From Rhodopseudomonas julia (GTDB lineage Bacteria > Pseudomonadota > Alphaproteobacteria > Rhizobiales > Afifellaceae), in the NCBI RefSeq assembly GCF_030813515.1, contig NZ_JAUSUK010000002.1:496001-560000 (forward strand): a stretch of DNA of 64,000 nucleotides. The letters are read 5' to 3'. The translations under genes and the position numbers were made by a program. The notes beneath the pieces are model-generated. The model was not told the origin of the DNA. It saw only the letters and a program-made list of their open reading frames with translations, and made no database searches. Numbering within the stretch: position 1 is the stretch's first letter; the number at the start of each line of letters is the position of its first letter. This document shows positions 8,933 through 16,724 of this stretch, one piece after another.

Positions 8933-9724
8933 TCAGCGGTGTTGCAGCCCGTCCATCATTTCAAGCTGCGAGGACCTTCGCAGCAGCAGCATCGGGCCGC
9001 CTTTCTCCTCCAGGAAGCCGCGCAGACGGACCGTCTTTCCGGCCAGGCCCAGAAGTTGCTGCTCCCCGCCGAAAACCGGGACGTCCCGGCCGTCAATCTC
9101 CGCCGTGAAATCGTGCGACCAGTCGCGTCCGAAATTCAGATAGGTGCGATAAGGCCGGTTCCCAACAGAAATGATGGTCCCTTCCACTATGCCGTAACGG
9201 CCATATTGTGACGAAAGCGCCGCTGCGTCTCTTGCCTGGCGGACGAGGCCCGGGGTTTTCCAGATGCCGCGGCCGGCTTTTCGTGCCTCTTCTTCCGCCG
9301 CGAAGAGACGTGTGGCGCAGGTCTCGCCGAGAGCGTCGCCCGCAAAAGGAACCGCGACGGCAAGGCCTTGCCGGAGAAGCTCCTCCTGCAGGAAGACGCT
9401 GTCGGTCATGATCCAAGCGGGGATGCGGTTCCAGCGGTCGGGCTTTTGCGAGAGCGGGACCGCCCGGGCGGTTGGCGAGGCCAGGAATTTGTTGATTGCC
9501 GCCAACATCGGCTCGTCCGGCAGGCTTTCGGCGAGAAGCGACGGCGGAGCGATGCCGGCGAGCGTATAGCTTGTCGTTTGCGTGACGATCGTGCGCGGCT
9601 CTGTGGCGTGAGCGGTCGCGAGACTTTCACCGCCGGAGAGGGCGCAATTGTCCGCCCGCGCCGGCAGGGGGGCGGCGAGAAGCATGAGGCAGAGAAGGGC
9701 GACATGCGTCCCTGGACGGGGCAT
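8933..9724 (-). CDS. Exported thermonuclease-fold (SNase-like) protein, probably not an active nuclease
   Basis: The 263-residue product has a signal peptide (VALLCLMLLAAPLPARA) and a region that aligns by eye with staphylococcal nuclease-like proteins: SYTLAGIAPPS in place of RLxGIDAPE, DRWNRIPAWI like DRYGRxLAxV, LLRQGLAVAVP, and EEARKAGRGIWKTP. The DGDT motif and the acidic residue of the DAPE motif are absent, so loss of catalysis is likely. The C-terminal 90 residues look like an OB-type strand-rich domain (IVEGTIISVGNRPYRTYLNFG). Upstream starts exist, but ATG 9724 places the signal peptide correctly. Confidence 0.75.
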   Translation of the reverse strand: MPRPGTHVALLCLMLLAAPLPARADNCALSGGESLATAHATEPRTIVTQTTSYTLAGIAPPSLLAESLPDEPMLAAINKFLASPTARAVPLSQKPDRWNRIPAWIMTDSVFLQEELLRQGLAVAVPFAGDALGETCATRLFAAEEEARKAGRGIWKTPGLVRQARDAAALSSQYGRYGIVEGTIISVGNRPYRTYLNFGRDWSHDFTAEIDGRDVPVFGGEQQLLGLAGKTVRLRGFLEEKGGPMLLLRRSSQLEMMDGLQHR

Positions 9725-9732
9725 CTCAGAAT

Positions 9733-9939
9733 TCAGGCGTCGCTCTCGCCTTGCGCGCGCTCTTCGGCCCGCCGCTGCCGCCATGGATGGCCCCAGAAAT
9801 CATAGGCCGCCATTGCGACCACAATGGTGAGGACGATGATGAGGTCCGGTTCGCGCACCCACCAGGCGATGATGAAGAGGAAGAGGGCGAAGCCTGCCAG
9901 CGCCAAGAGGGCCAGGATGCGGTTGCTCCAAGCGTTCAT
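9733..9939 (-). CDS. Small two-helix membrane protein, overlaps amidase gene
   Basis: A 68-residue product with two hydrophobic segments (about residues 8-28 and 32-48), a charged connector (VREPD) and an Arg/Glu-rich tail. I do not recognise a family. Its ATG overlaps the amidase stop in an ATGA, which supports real translation coupled to the amidase, and it sits at the end of the TRAP-amidase run. By position it could assist the transporter or be an independent membrane protein; the sequence does not say which. Confidence 0.7.
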   Translation of the reverse strand: MNAWSNRILALLALAGFALFLFIIAWWVREPDLIIVLTIVVAMAAYDFWGHPWRQRRAEERAQGESDA

Positions 9940-11288
9940 GAGCGTTCCTCCGGCTCGGGAGATGCCGCGACATGATCCATCAGCCAGCGCGCGGTGCGCA
10001 GGAGACGCCCTTCCTGGCCGCGGGCACCGACGATCTGGATGCCGAGCGGCATGCCGTTTGCCCCGTTTGCCAGCGGCAGGCTGAGAGCCGGCACGCCGCA
10101 GAGCGACCAGATGGTGTTGAAGACGGGATCGCCGGTCGTCGTCAGATCCGCAGGCGCCTCGCCGGGGGCGGCCGGCGTCAGGATGGCGTCGTAGCGCGCG
10201 AAGACGCGATCGAGCCCGGCATTGAGGATGTTGCGCCAGTCGAGGGCTGCGAGATAGTCGACGGCCTTGATTTCGCGGCCTTCGTCGATCGCGTCCTGCA
10301 TATGCCGGCTGAGCTGATCCCAGCCGCGCTCCGCCCAGGGGCGGAGATTGCGCGCAAAGCCCGCCATCATCAGCCGGCGATGGGCCGGATGGGCGTTGGC
10401 GAAGGCGGCGGGAAGCTCGACCTCGTCGCATTGATCGCCGAGGAGGCCGGCGAGCTCCTGCATGGCGCCCTGCATATCGGCATCGGCCTTGTCCCAGACA
10501 GGCGTCTTGATGAAGGCGAATTGCGGTTTGACCGGAGGCGCGCTCCGCGCCGTCTCCAGAAGCCGGTCGCGGGCGATCGGATGCGTGTCGTGGTCGCCGG
10601 CATCGTAGCCCTGGAGCACCTCGGCGAGGAGGGCGGTATCTTCCACCGAGCGGCCGAAGACGCCGATCGTGTCGAGTGGTTCCGATTGCACGATGAGGCC
10701 GGTGCGCGGGATGACGCCGTGGCCCGGCTTGAAGCCGACGACGCCGCAATAAGAGGCCGGCCGCAGCATCGAGCCGTTGGTCTGCGTGCCGACCGAGAGC
10801 GGCACCATGCCGGCGGCGACGGATGCGGCGGAGCCGGCCGAGGAGCCGCCCGGCGTGCGTGTCGTGTCATGCGGATTGTGGGTCTTCGTGGGGGCGAAAT
10901 AGGCGAGCTCGGTCGTCGTCGTCTTGCCGAAGAGGACGGCGCCTTCCGCCCGCAATTTTGCGGCGACGAAGGCATCCTGGCGCGGGCGGCGGCCGGCATC
11001 GAGCACGGTGCCGTTTTCCGTCGGCATATCGGCGGTGTCGATGATGTCTTTGAGCCCGACCGGCAGGCCGTGGAGGCGGCCGATCGGCTTGCCGGCCTTG
11101 CGCCAGTCGTCGAGACGCTGCGCCTGGGCGAGGACATGGTCGGCATCGAGGAAGGCGAAGGCTTCGATTTCGCCTTCCTTCTCTGCGACGCGGGCAAGAC
11201 AGGCCTCGGCGACGGCAAGCGCGCTGATTTCGCCGCGGGCGATGCGGTCGCGCAACTCGCAGGCATCCAAGGTTCGTTCGGCCGTCAT
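9936..11288 (-). CDS. Amidase signature family hydrolase
   Basis: A 450-residue amidase related to GatA and to aryl or aliphatic amidases. The Ser-cisSer-Lys triad is visible: Lys in GLPVGLKDIID, cis-Ser in TPGGSSAGSAASVA and the nucleophile Ser in TNGSMLRPASYCG. The C-terminal half (ILTPAAPGEAP, LPLANGANGMPLGIQIVG) fits stand-alone amidases rather than GatA, and the true gatA is elsewhere in the window with gatC. It lies 18 bases after the TRAP large-permease gene on the same strand, so its substrate may be a carboxylate or amide taken up by that transporter. The specific substrate is unknown. Confidence 0.92.
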   Translation of the reverse strand: MTAERTLDACELRDRIARGEISALAVAEACLARVAEKEGEIEAFAFLDADHVLAQAQRLDDWRKAGKPIGRLHGLPVGLKDIIDTADMPTENGTVLDAGRRPRQDAFVAAKLRAEGAVLFGKTTTTELAYFAPTKTHNPHDTTRTPGGSSAGSAASVAAGMVPLSVGTQTNGSMLRPASYCGVVGFKPGHGVIPRTGLIVQSEPLDTIGVFGRSVEDTALLAEVLQGYDAGDHDTHPIARDRLLETARSAPPVKPQFAFIKTPVWDKADADMQGAMQELAGLLGDQCDEVELPAAFANAHPAHRRLMMAGFARNLRPWAERGWDQLSRHMQDAIDEGREIKAVDYLAALDWRNILNAGLDRVFARYDAILTPAAPGEAPADLTTTGDPVFNTIWSLCGVPALSLPLANGANGMPLGIQIVGARGQEGRLLRTARWLMDHVAASPEPEERS

Positions 11289-11306
11289 CTCGTTCTCCCC
11301 ATTCGC

Positions 11307-12728
11307 TCACCGTCCGTAAACGAGATTCGGCAGCCAGAAGACCACCCCCGGGAAGACGTAGATGAGCGCCATGGCGAGGATGACCATGCCGAGGAAGGGC
11401 ATGCAACCCTTGAAGATCTCGACGAGCTGCACGTGCGGCGGGGCGATGCCCTTGAGGTAATAGGCCGACATCGCCATCGGCGGGGTGAGGAAGGAGGTCT
11501 GCAGGTTGAGCGCGACGAGAATTCCGAAGAACAGGGGATCGATGCCGAAATGCGGCAGGAGCGGCAGGAAGATCGGCACGAAGATGATGATGATCTCCGA
11601 CCATTCGAGCGGCCAGCCGAGCAGGAAGATGATGATCTGGGCGAGGATCAGAAAGACGATCGGCGAGATGTCGAGGCCGGTGACGAAATCGGAAATGACC
11701 TGTTCGCCGCCGAGATAGGAAAAGACGGAGGAAAACGTCCACGAGCCGACGAAGAGCCAGCAGACCATGGCCGAGGTTCTGACCGTCAGATAGACGGATT
11801 CCTGCAACCGCTGCCAGGTGAGGGCACGGTAGGCGAGAGCGAGAATGAGGCCGCCGAGGGCGCCGACCGCTGCGGCCTCCGAAGGGGTGGCAAGGCCGAA
11901 GAGAATGGCGCCGAGCACCGAGAGGATGAGGATCGCCAGCGGAAAGAAGGAGGTGATCAGAAGCCACAACAAGGCGAAGCCGGAGACCTGCATTTCTTCG
12001 GTTTCGGGCGGGCGCGGTGCGATCTTCGGATTGAGCCAGGCGCGGCCGACGACATAGAGGACGTAGAGGCCGGCAAGCAGCAGCCCCGGCAGGAGCGCGC
12101 CAGCATAGAGCCGGACGATGGAGACGCCCGAGGTCGCCGCATAGACGATCAGCATGATCGAGGGCGGGATGAGGATGCCGAGCGTGCCGCCGGCGCAGAT
12201 GACGCCCGAGGCGAAGCTCGTATTGTAGCGGGCGTTGAGCATCGCCGGGAAGGCGAGGAGTCCCATCAGCGTGACCACGGCGCCGACGATGCCGGTGGCG
12301 GTGGCAAAGAGCGCGCAGGTGATGAGGGCGGCAACCGCCATCGAGCCCGGGATGCGCTTGGCTGCGATCTGAAGCGTGGAGAAGAGGCGGTCGACGATGT
12401 TGGCGCGCTCGACCACATAGCCCATGAAGAGAAAGAGCGGCACGGCGGTCAAGACGTCGTTCGACATGACCGAATAGGTCTGATTGACGAAGAGATCGAA
12501 GATGCGGTTGTTGAAGAAGCCGCTGAGCCAGGTCTCGATGCGGGTCCACAGATCGGCCCCGTCGGTGAGGGCGCGCTCGTAGAGGCGCCATTGCCGGTCG
12601 GCGTCGAAATAGGCGTAGTAGCCAAAGCCCACACCAAGCGCCATCAAGGTGAAGGCGATCGGAAAGCCGAGCATGATGGTGAAGATGAAGATGCCGAGCA
12701 TCGCCACGGCGATTTGCGGGTCGGTCAT
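11307..12728 (-). CDS. TRAP transporter large permease subunit (DctM/TakM type)
   Basis: The 12-helix membrane component that couples sodium gradient to substrate uptake delivered by the binding protein. The 473-residue product has the DctM fold, with GFPIAFTLMALGVGFGYY near the N-terminus, the conserved AVPLFLFMGYVVERA, GGTLGILIPPSIMLIVYA and LNLQTSFLTPPMAMSAYYLKG. About 45 extra residues after the first helix (ADRQWRLYERALTDGADLW and onwards) are typical of the TakM branch. It overlaps the small permease gene by four bases. Together with dctQ and dctP it forms a full TRAP system. Confidence 0.95.
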   Translation of the reverse strand: MTDPQIAVAMLGIFIFTIMLGFPIAFTLMALGVGFGYYAYFDADRQWRLYERALTDGADLWTRIETWLSGFFNNRIFDLFVNQTYSVMSNDVLTAVPLFLFMGYVVERANIVDRLFSTLQIAAKRIPGSMAVAALITCALFATATGIVGAVVTLMGLLAFPAMLNARYNTSFASGVICAGGTLGILIPPSIMLIVYAATSGVSIVRLYAGALLPGLLLAGLYVLYVVGRAWLNPKIAPRPPETEEMQVSGFALLWLLITSFFPLAILILSVLGAILFGLATPSEAAAVGALGGLILALAYRALTWQRLQESVYLTVRTSAMVCWLFVGSWTFSSVFSYLGGEQVISDFVTGLDISPIVFLILAQIIIFLLGWPLEWSEIIIIFVPIFLPLLPHFGIDPLFFGILVALNLQTSFLTPPMAMSAYYLKGIAPPHVQLVEIFKGCMPFLGMVILAMALIYVFPGVVFWLPNLVYGR

Positions 12729-13429
12729 CTTTCGCGTTCCGTGCCGGGGCTGTTTCGTGACCGATCGGGCGGCCCGTCATCGTCGCGGCGGCCGCGGTGC
12801 AGGCTCTGGCGGGTCTGACCGGCCGGCAGGACGATGTCGATCGCCTCGCCACCATGGTGGAGAATGTCGCGCTCATGCTCCTTGATGAGCTGCTCTTCGA
12901 GTTCCTCCACATCGCTTTCATGCTGCGGCCAGGCGCCCCGGCGGATGCACAGGATGCAGCGGAACACCTGGGCGATGCCCTGCTGGAAGAGCAGGATGCC
13001 GGCGGCGACGATGATGAGCTTGAACTGGAAGATCGGCACGTTGGCCGGGCTCATCACGCTCACCTCCATGTAGCGGAGCGAGCGCGAGGCGTATTTCCAG
13101 CCGGCGAAGATGAGGGCGAGAATGCCCGGAAAGAAGAACAGGAAATAGAGGACGAGCTCGACGATCGCCTGGGTGCGCGGGCGCCAGAGCCGATAGACGA
13201 CATCGCCGCGCACATGGCCGTCGCGCGACAGGGTGTAGGCGCCGCCCATCATGAAGAGCGCGCCGTACATCATGTAGGAAATGTCGAAGGCCCAACTCGT
13301 CGGCGTGCCGAGCGCATAGCGTACGAAGACCTCGTAGCCGACGCCGAAGGTCATGACGAGGATCGACCAGGCAAAGGCCTTGCCGAACCAGGCGGAGACC
13401 CTGTCGGCGAAACGGATATAGGCTTCCAT
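12725..13429 (-). CDS. TRAP transporter small permease subunit (DctQ type)
   Basis: The small integral membrane partner of the large permease. The product has 234 residues, about 60 more than classical DctQ, and shows four hydrophobic segments in its first 160 residues (for example WSILVMTFGVGYEVFVRYAL and LVLYFLFFFPGILALIFAGW). A hydrophilic, Arg- and Glu-rich C-terminal tail of about 60 residues follows, which is unusual. The conserved RYALGTPTSWAFDIS and the region GAYTLSRDGHVRGDV match the family. Its stop overlaps the start of the large permease gene. Confidence 0.93.
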   Translation of the reverse strand: MEAYIRFADRVSAWFGKAFAWSILVMTFGVGYEVFVRYALGTPTSWAFDISYMMYGALFMMGGAYTLSRDGHVRGDVVYRLWRPRTQAIVELVLYFLFFFPGILALIFAGWKYASRSLRYMEVSVMSPANVPIFQFKLIIVAAGILLFQQGIAQVFRCILCIRRGAWPQHESDVEELEEQLIKEHERDILHHGGEAIDIVLPAGQTRQSLHRGRRDDDGPPDRSRNSPGTERER

Positions 13430-13499
13430 CGGAAAACCGCTTGAGATCGGGCTGCGGATCGGGAGAGGGGCGGGGGCATAAAACCCCCGCCGGACGGTC

Positions 13500-14633
13500 T
13501 CAGAAGCCGAGCTTGCCGGGGAAGTAATGCTCGTAGGCGAGCTTGTAATTCGCCTGGTTCATCAGGCTGTAGAAGGCGACGCGCTCCGACCACGCCTTCT
13601 GGCTGTCGACCACCTTGGCGAAGAACTCGTCCTGCATCAGGCCTTCGAGAACGGTGTCCCAGGATTCAAGCTGGGCTGCCATGATGGCGTCCGGCGTGCG
13701 CGAGACGGTGACGCCGTCTTCGTTGATGAGGCCCTGCAGGTCCTTCGAATACTGATCCATGGCGAGGCCGTAATTGGCGGTGTTCGCCGCCTCCGCACCG
13801 TATTCCAGGATCGCCTGGAGATCGGGATCGAGGGAATCGAAGAGATCCTTGTTGAAGGCGATCTCGAAGAACTCCGCCGCCTGGTGGTAGGAGCCGAGCA
13901 TGTAGTTCTTCGACACGTCCTGGGCGCCGAAACGTCGGTCGGAGGTCGGGTTGTTGAACTCGAAGGCCTCGATGACGCCGCGTTCCAGCGCCGGCACGAT
14001 TTCACCGCCCGGAAGCTGCGTCACCGACAGACCCATGCCCTGCATGATGTCGGTGGCAAGGCCGACCGTGCGGTATTTGAGGCCCTTCATCTGATCGACG
14101 GAGGTGATTTCCTCATTGAACCAGCCGAGCGGCTGGGTCGGCATCGGCAGGGCAAAGAAGCCGACGATGTTGAGGCCCAGAACGTCCTGGACGAGCTCGC
14201 GGTAAAGGTCCTTGCCGCCGCCGAAATGGATCCAGGCAAGGATCTGCGACGCGTCGGCGCCGAAGACCGGGCCGGTGCCGAACAGGGAGGCGGCCTTGTT
14301 CTTGCCGTACCAATAGGCGGTCACGGTGTGGGTGGCGTCGATGATGCCGTCGGCGACAGCATCCTGGACCTGGAAGGCCTGAACCACGGCGCCCGCCGGC
14401 AGAAGGTCGATCTTCAGTCGCCCGCCCGACATCGCTTCGACGCGGTCGGCATATTGCTTGGCCATGTCCTGGAAAACGTCCGAGGCAGGCCAGGACGACT
14501 GCATCTTCAAGGTTTGCGTGCCCTGGGCGGAGACGATGGCCGGAGCGGCGAGAGCGCCTGCTGCGCCCCCCGCGGCGAGGGTTCCGGCCTTCAAGAAAGA
14601 TCGGCGCGATACGGGCGTTTTGTTCTCAGACAT
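13500..14633 (-). CDS. TRAP transporter substrate-binding protein (TakP-like, Tat exported)
   Basis: A periplasmic binding protein that captures an organic acid for the adjacent TRAP permease. The 377-residue precursor starts with a twin-arginine signal (SRRSFLKAGTLAAGG, cleavage near IVSAQG). The mature sequence resembles the 2-oxoacid binder TakP of Rhodobacter: WPASDVFQDMAKQYADRVE, the conserved GLKYRTVGLATDIM, and EFNNPTSDRRFGAQDVSKNY. Ligand class (2-oxo or related carboxylate) is inferred from similarity only. It is first in the operon, with 70 bases before the small permease, and a palindrome lies 80-100 bases upstream of its ATG. Confidence 0.93.
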   Translation of the reverse strand: MSENKTPVSRRSFLKAGTLAAGGAAGALAAPAIVSAQGTQTLKMQSSWPASDVFQDMAKQYADRVEAMSGGRLKIDLLPAGAVVQAFQVQDAVADGIIDATHTVTAYWYGKNKAASLFGTGPVFGADASQILAWIHFGGGKDLYRELVQDVLGLNIVGFFALPMPTQPLGWFNEEITSVDQMKGLKYRTVGLATDIMQGMGLSVTQLPGGEIVPALERGVIEAFEFNNPTSDRRFGAQDVSKNYMLGSYHQAAEFFEIAFNKDLFDSLDPDLQAILEYGAEAANTANYGLAMDQYSKDLQGLINEDGVTVSRTPDAIMAAQLESWDTVLEGLMQDEFFAKVVDSQKAWSERVAFYSLMNQANYKLAYEHYFPGKLGF

Positions 14634-15042
14634 GTTTCCTCCCGGATGTCGTTTCCGGCTTTTGTCGCCGGTCTTTTGCTTGCCGGCATATCTGAGCCTG
14701 GAAAACGCCCGAGTTCAAGTAGAAGTCTTGAACGAATGTAGAAAGACAATGTCACGGAGCGGTGAAGAGGGACTGTAATGGGTGGCGAATCCGCGGAATA
14801 TTCTAAGATAACGATCGGTTTCTTTAACTCGTAAACGGTTTGACTTACGGTGCTGTGTGGAGGTGAACAGCCTGAGTGATGCGGGGGCGACGGCCGCGCG
14901 GTAAGATCCCGACAAATCTCTGCGGGGCGCGACAGAAGAGGAAGCCCGCGGGGCTTGTTCGCTCTTCTTCGAGACGGTAGATAGCAGGGGCTTGGCGCCT
15001 GTGCCCGTCGGCCGCGTGCCGGGGCTCGGGTGCGATCGATCA
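14634..15042. other. 409-base intergenic region before the TRAP operon
   Basis: No convincing gene is seen. The region holds the promoter side of the minus-strand TRAP operon, including a 7-base inverted repeat at 14713-14733, a relatively AT-rich stretch around 14790-14850, and the upstream region of the tRNA-Arg gene on the plus strand. Confidence 0.6.
14713..14733. promoter_or_regulatory. Candidate operator of the TRAP-amidase operon
   Basis: A perfect inverted repeat GTTCAAG-N7-CTTGAAC is centred about 90 bases upstream of the binding-protein ATG. Its geometry (7-base arms, 21 bases overall) suits a dimeric catabolic regulator such as a GntR, IclR or LacI member. No such regulator is encoded next to it. 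Confidence 0.5.
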
Positions 15043-15119
15043 GGCCCCGTAGCTCAGCAGGATAGAGCATCGGATTCCTAATCCGAGGGTCACAGGTTCG
15101 AATCCTGTCGGGGTCACCA
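15043..15119 (+). tRNA. tRNA-Arg (anticodon CCT)
   Basis: A full 77-base cloverleaf can be folded by eye. The acceptor stem GGCCCCG pairs with CGGGGTC (one G-T pair), followed by discriminator A and an encoded CCA. The D arm is around GCTC...GAGC. The anticodon stem TCGGA/TCCGA encloses loop TTCCTAA, giving CCT, which reads AGG. The T arm is ACAGG-TTCGAAT-CCTGT. It stands alone and is followed by a toxin-antitoxin pair. Confidence 0.96.
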
Positions 15120-15254
15120 TCTTTCCCAGAATTGCAGCCCGCAGCGTCATCGTCTGCGCATTCTTTGCTTGATGCCCTGGAGTGCTCCCGCTCCGGTATC
15201 GAGAACGGCGCGCGTTCTTCGGGTCAGGCCTGGGCTAATGCCGTATCGTTCGTC

Positions 15255-15296
15255 TTGATTGCGGCAAGGTGCCGACTTATTCTCGGCAAATTGCCG
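15255..15296 (+). promoter_or_regulatory. Promoter with two tandem palindromic operators for the Xre/RES pair
   Basis: TTGATT (15255-15260), a 17-base spacer and TATTCT (15278-15283) form a plausible promoter. Two matching palindromes bracket the -10 element: CGGCAAGGTGCCG at 15262-15274 and CGGCAAATTGCCG at 15284-15296. Their centres are 22 bases apart, two helical turns, so bound dimers would lie on one face of the DNA. This fits autorepression by the Xre antitoxin, whose ATG is 20 bases downstream. Confidence 0.65.
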
Positions 15297-15315
15297 TTTT
15301 GATGCGAGGTGCAGC

Positions 15316-15750
15316 ATGTCGATGTTGGTTGAGGAGGTCGCCCGCAAGCTCGGAGGGGCGTCCGTCCTCGGCAGCGCCGTGCGGACGCAGGCGGAGCTCG
15401 CGCTGGCGGTTCAAAACAGGTTGCCGCTCGCAGCCTTGAAGGGGCTGGCTGAGGCCGGATTGAGCGAGCAGGAAATCGAGCGCTTCGTTCTTCCGCAGCG
15501 CACGAGACGCCATCGCAGCGAGAAAAAGCAGAAGCTGACCGTTGAGGAGTCCGACCGCGCGGTGCGGCTGCTCCGCATCCAGACCGTCGCAGAGGAGACG
15601 TTCGGGGACAGGGAGACGGCCCATATCTGGCTTCGCCGGCCCCTTGCGGAGCTTCACGGCGAAACGCCGCTCGTGATTGCGCAGACGGAAGCCGGCGCGC
15701 GCGTCATCGAGACGATTCTTGGCAAGATCGCCTGGGGTGCGGCGGCGTAA
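15316..15750 (+). CDS. Xre/MbcA/ParS-type antitoxin (DUF2384)
   Basis: The antitoxin of a RES-Xre module; it binds and neutralises the toxin and usually represses the operon. The 144-residue product has an N-terminal helical region (about residues 25-65, AVQNRLPLAALKGLAEAGLS then IERFVLPQRTRRHR) matching the Xre-like DNA-binding part of this family. A C-terminal toxin-binding part follows (ESDRAVRLLRIQTVAEETFG, AHIWLRRPLAELHGETPL, GARVIETILGKIAWG). A GAGG lies ahead of the ATG at 15316. Its stop overlaps the toxin start (TAATG). Confidence 0.93.
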   Translation: MSMLVEEVARKLGGASVLGSAVRTQAELALAVQNRLPLAALKGLAEAGLSEQEIERFVLPQRTRRHRSEKKQKLTVEESDRAVRLLRIQTVAEETFGDRETAHIWLRRPLAELHGETPLVIAQTEAGARVIETILGKIAWGAAA

Positions 15751-16211
15751 TGCTGCTGTGGCGGCTGTCGGGCGAAAGTCATGCGCAGGCCTTCGACGGT
15801 GGATACGGCCTTCTCTTCGACGGGCGCTGGAACAGCGTCGGGCATGCCGTGACTTACTGCGCCACCTCTCCGTCGCTCTGCGTCTTGGAAAAGCTCGTCC
15901 ATGTCGAAGATCCGGCTTTGCTGCCAAAGCTGGCGATGGTGCGCTACGAGGCGCCTGACGATATGGCCGCGGAGACGGTGGAACTCGCCGAGATGCCATC
16001 CGATTGGCGGCGCCGGGAGAGCTGGACGCAGCAGCGCGGCGACATCTGGCATCGCGCGCTGTCGTCCCCGCTTTTGAAAGTGCCCTCCGCGATCGTGCCG
16101 ATCGAGGGATCGCCGGACGTGAACGTTCTCATCAATCATCGGCACCCCGAGGCCTCAGACATCAGAGTGATCGGCTTTGAGCCGTTCGTGCTCGACGTGC
16201 GTCTGTTCTGA
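15750..16211 (+). CDS. RES-domain toxin (predicted NAD+-degrading)
   Basis: Toxins of this family deplete cellular NAD+ and halt growth until neutralised. The 153-residue product has the conserved Arg in the first strand (MLLWRLSGE), the FDGRWNSVGHAVTYCA segment, the Glu in CVLEKLVHV, and the Ser/Asn part near the C-terminus (VNVLINHRHPEASDIRV). These cover the Arg-Glu-Ser residues that name the family. It overlaps the antitoxin gene by one base. Activity on NAD+ is inferred from the family. Confidence 0.93.
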   Translation: MLLWRLSGESHAQAFDGGYGLLFDGRWNSVGHAVTYCATSPSLCVLEKLVHVEDPALLPKLAMVRYEAPDDMAAETVELAEMPSDWRRRESWTQQRGDIWHRALSSPLLKVPSAIVPIEGSPDVNVLINHRHPEASDIRVIGFEPFVLDVRLF

Positions 16212-16246
16212 GGTCGCGGTGGCGCCAGGACACGAGCTTCCCGCCC

Positions 16247-16627
16247 TCAGACGAGCTGGGCCTCGCCCCGGCCAAAGGACCAGTTTTCCGTCTCCACTTC
16301 GACGAGGCTGATGAAGACGTCTTCCGGACGCACGCCTGGAGAGCGGGCGAGGCGATCGGTGATGCGGCGGTAAAGCGCCTTCTTCTGCTCCCGCGTGCGC
16401 GTGCGGCTCACCGTCATCTGAATGAGCAGGAAATCATCCGATCGCTCGATGCCGAGATAGGAGCGCCCGAACCATAGCGTGTCCTCATCGTGTTCGCAGA
16501 GGGCCATGAAGCGATCGTCTTCGGGGACATCAAAGGTCTCGCGCATCGCCTCGTAGACCTCCGCCATCAGCGCTTTCTTGTAGGTCTGCGTCTTGCCCTT
16601 GCGCAGGGCGATCCTGGTCACCGGCAT
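16247..16627 (-). CDS. Tautomerase superfamily protein
   Basis: A 126-residue product with the N-terminal Pro of the tautomerase superfamily (MPVTRIALRKG), whose amino group serves as general base or acid after Met removal. Length and the segments MAEVYEAMRETFDVPEDDRF and the repeat-like RTREQKKALYRRITDRLA suggest the fused, two-unit 4-oxalocrotonate tautomerase or malonate semialdehyde decarboxylase-like group. The substrate is unknown. It is divergent from a LysR regulator with about 100 bases between, the usual layout for a target and its activator. Confidence 0.85.
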   Translation of the reverse strand: MPVTRIALRKGKTQTYKKALMAEVYEAMRETFDVPEDDRFMALCEHDEDTLWFGRSYLGIERSDDFLLIQMTVSRTRTREQKKALYRRITDRLARSPGVRPEDVFISLVEVETENWSFGRGEAQLV

Positions 16628-16692
16628 CGATCTCTCTCCTCGACTGATTGCGATTGTCGAAGGTTATCGTCGGCACTATGATCGGAGAAACG

Positions 16693-16714
16693 AATTTATA
16701 CTATCTCAGAAATT
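16693..16714. promoter_or_regulatory. Possible LysR-type binding site
   Basis: AATTT and AAATT form an interrupted inverted repeat containing a T-N11-A core in the gap between the tautomerase and LysR genes, ending 10 bases before the LysR ATG. Such sites are common for autoregulated LysR proteins, but the motif is loose. Confidence 0.3.
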
Positions 16715-16724
16715 GGAAAGTCGA

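Noticed and set aside
7312-9108. Open frame of 598 codons on the plus strand
   Set aside because: It is antisense to the M48 lipoprotein gene, whose zinc motif and lipobox are clear. GC-rich codon bias creates such mirror frames.
9972-12818. Open frame of 948 codons on the plus strand
   Set aside because: Antisense to the amidase and TRAP permease genes. The sequence is Asp/Glu/Arg/His-rich without any domain, typical of a shadow frame.
10867-12921. Open frame of 684 codons on the minus strand
   Set aside because: Out-of-frame reading of the real TRAP large permease and amidase genes; low-complexity Arg/Pro/Leu content.
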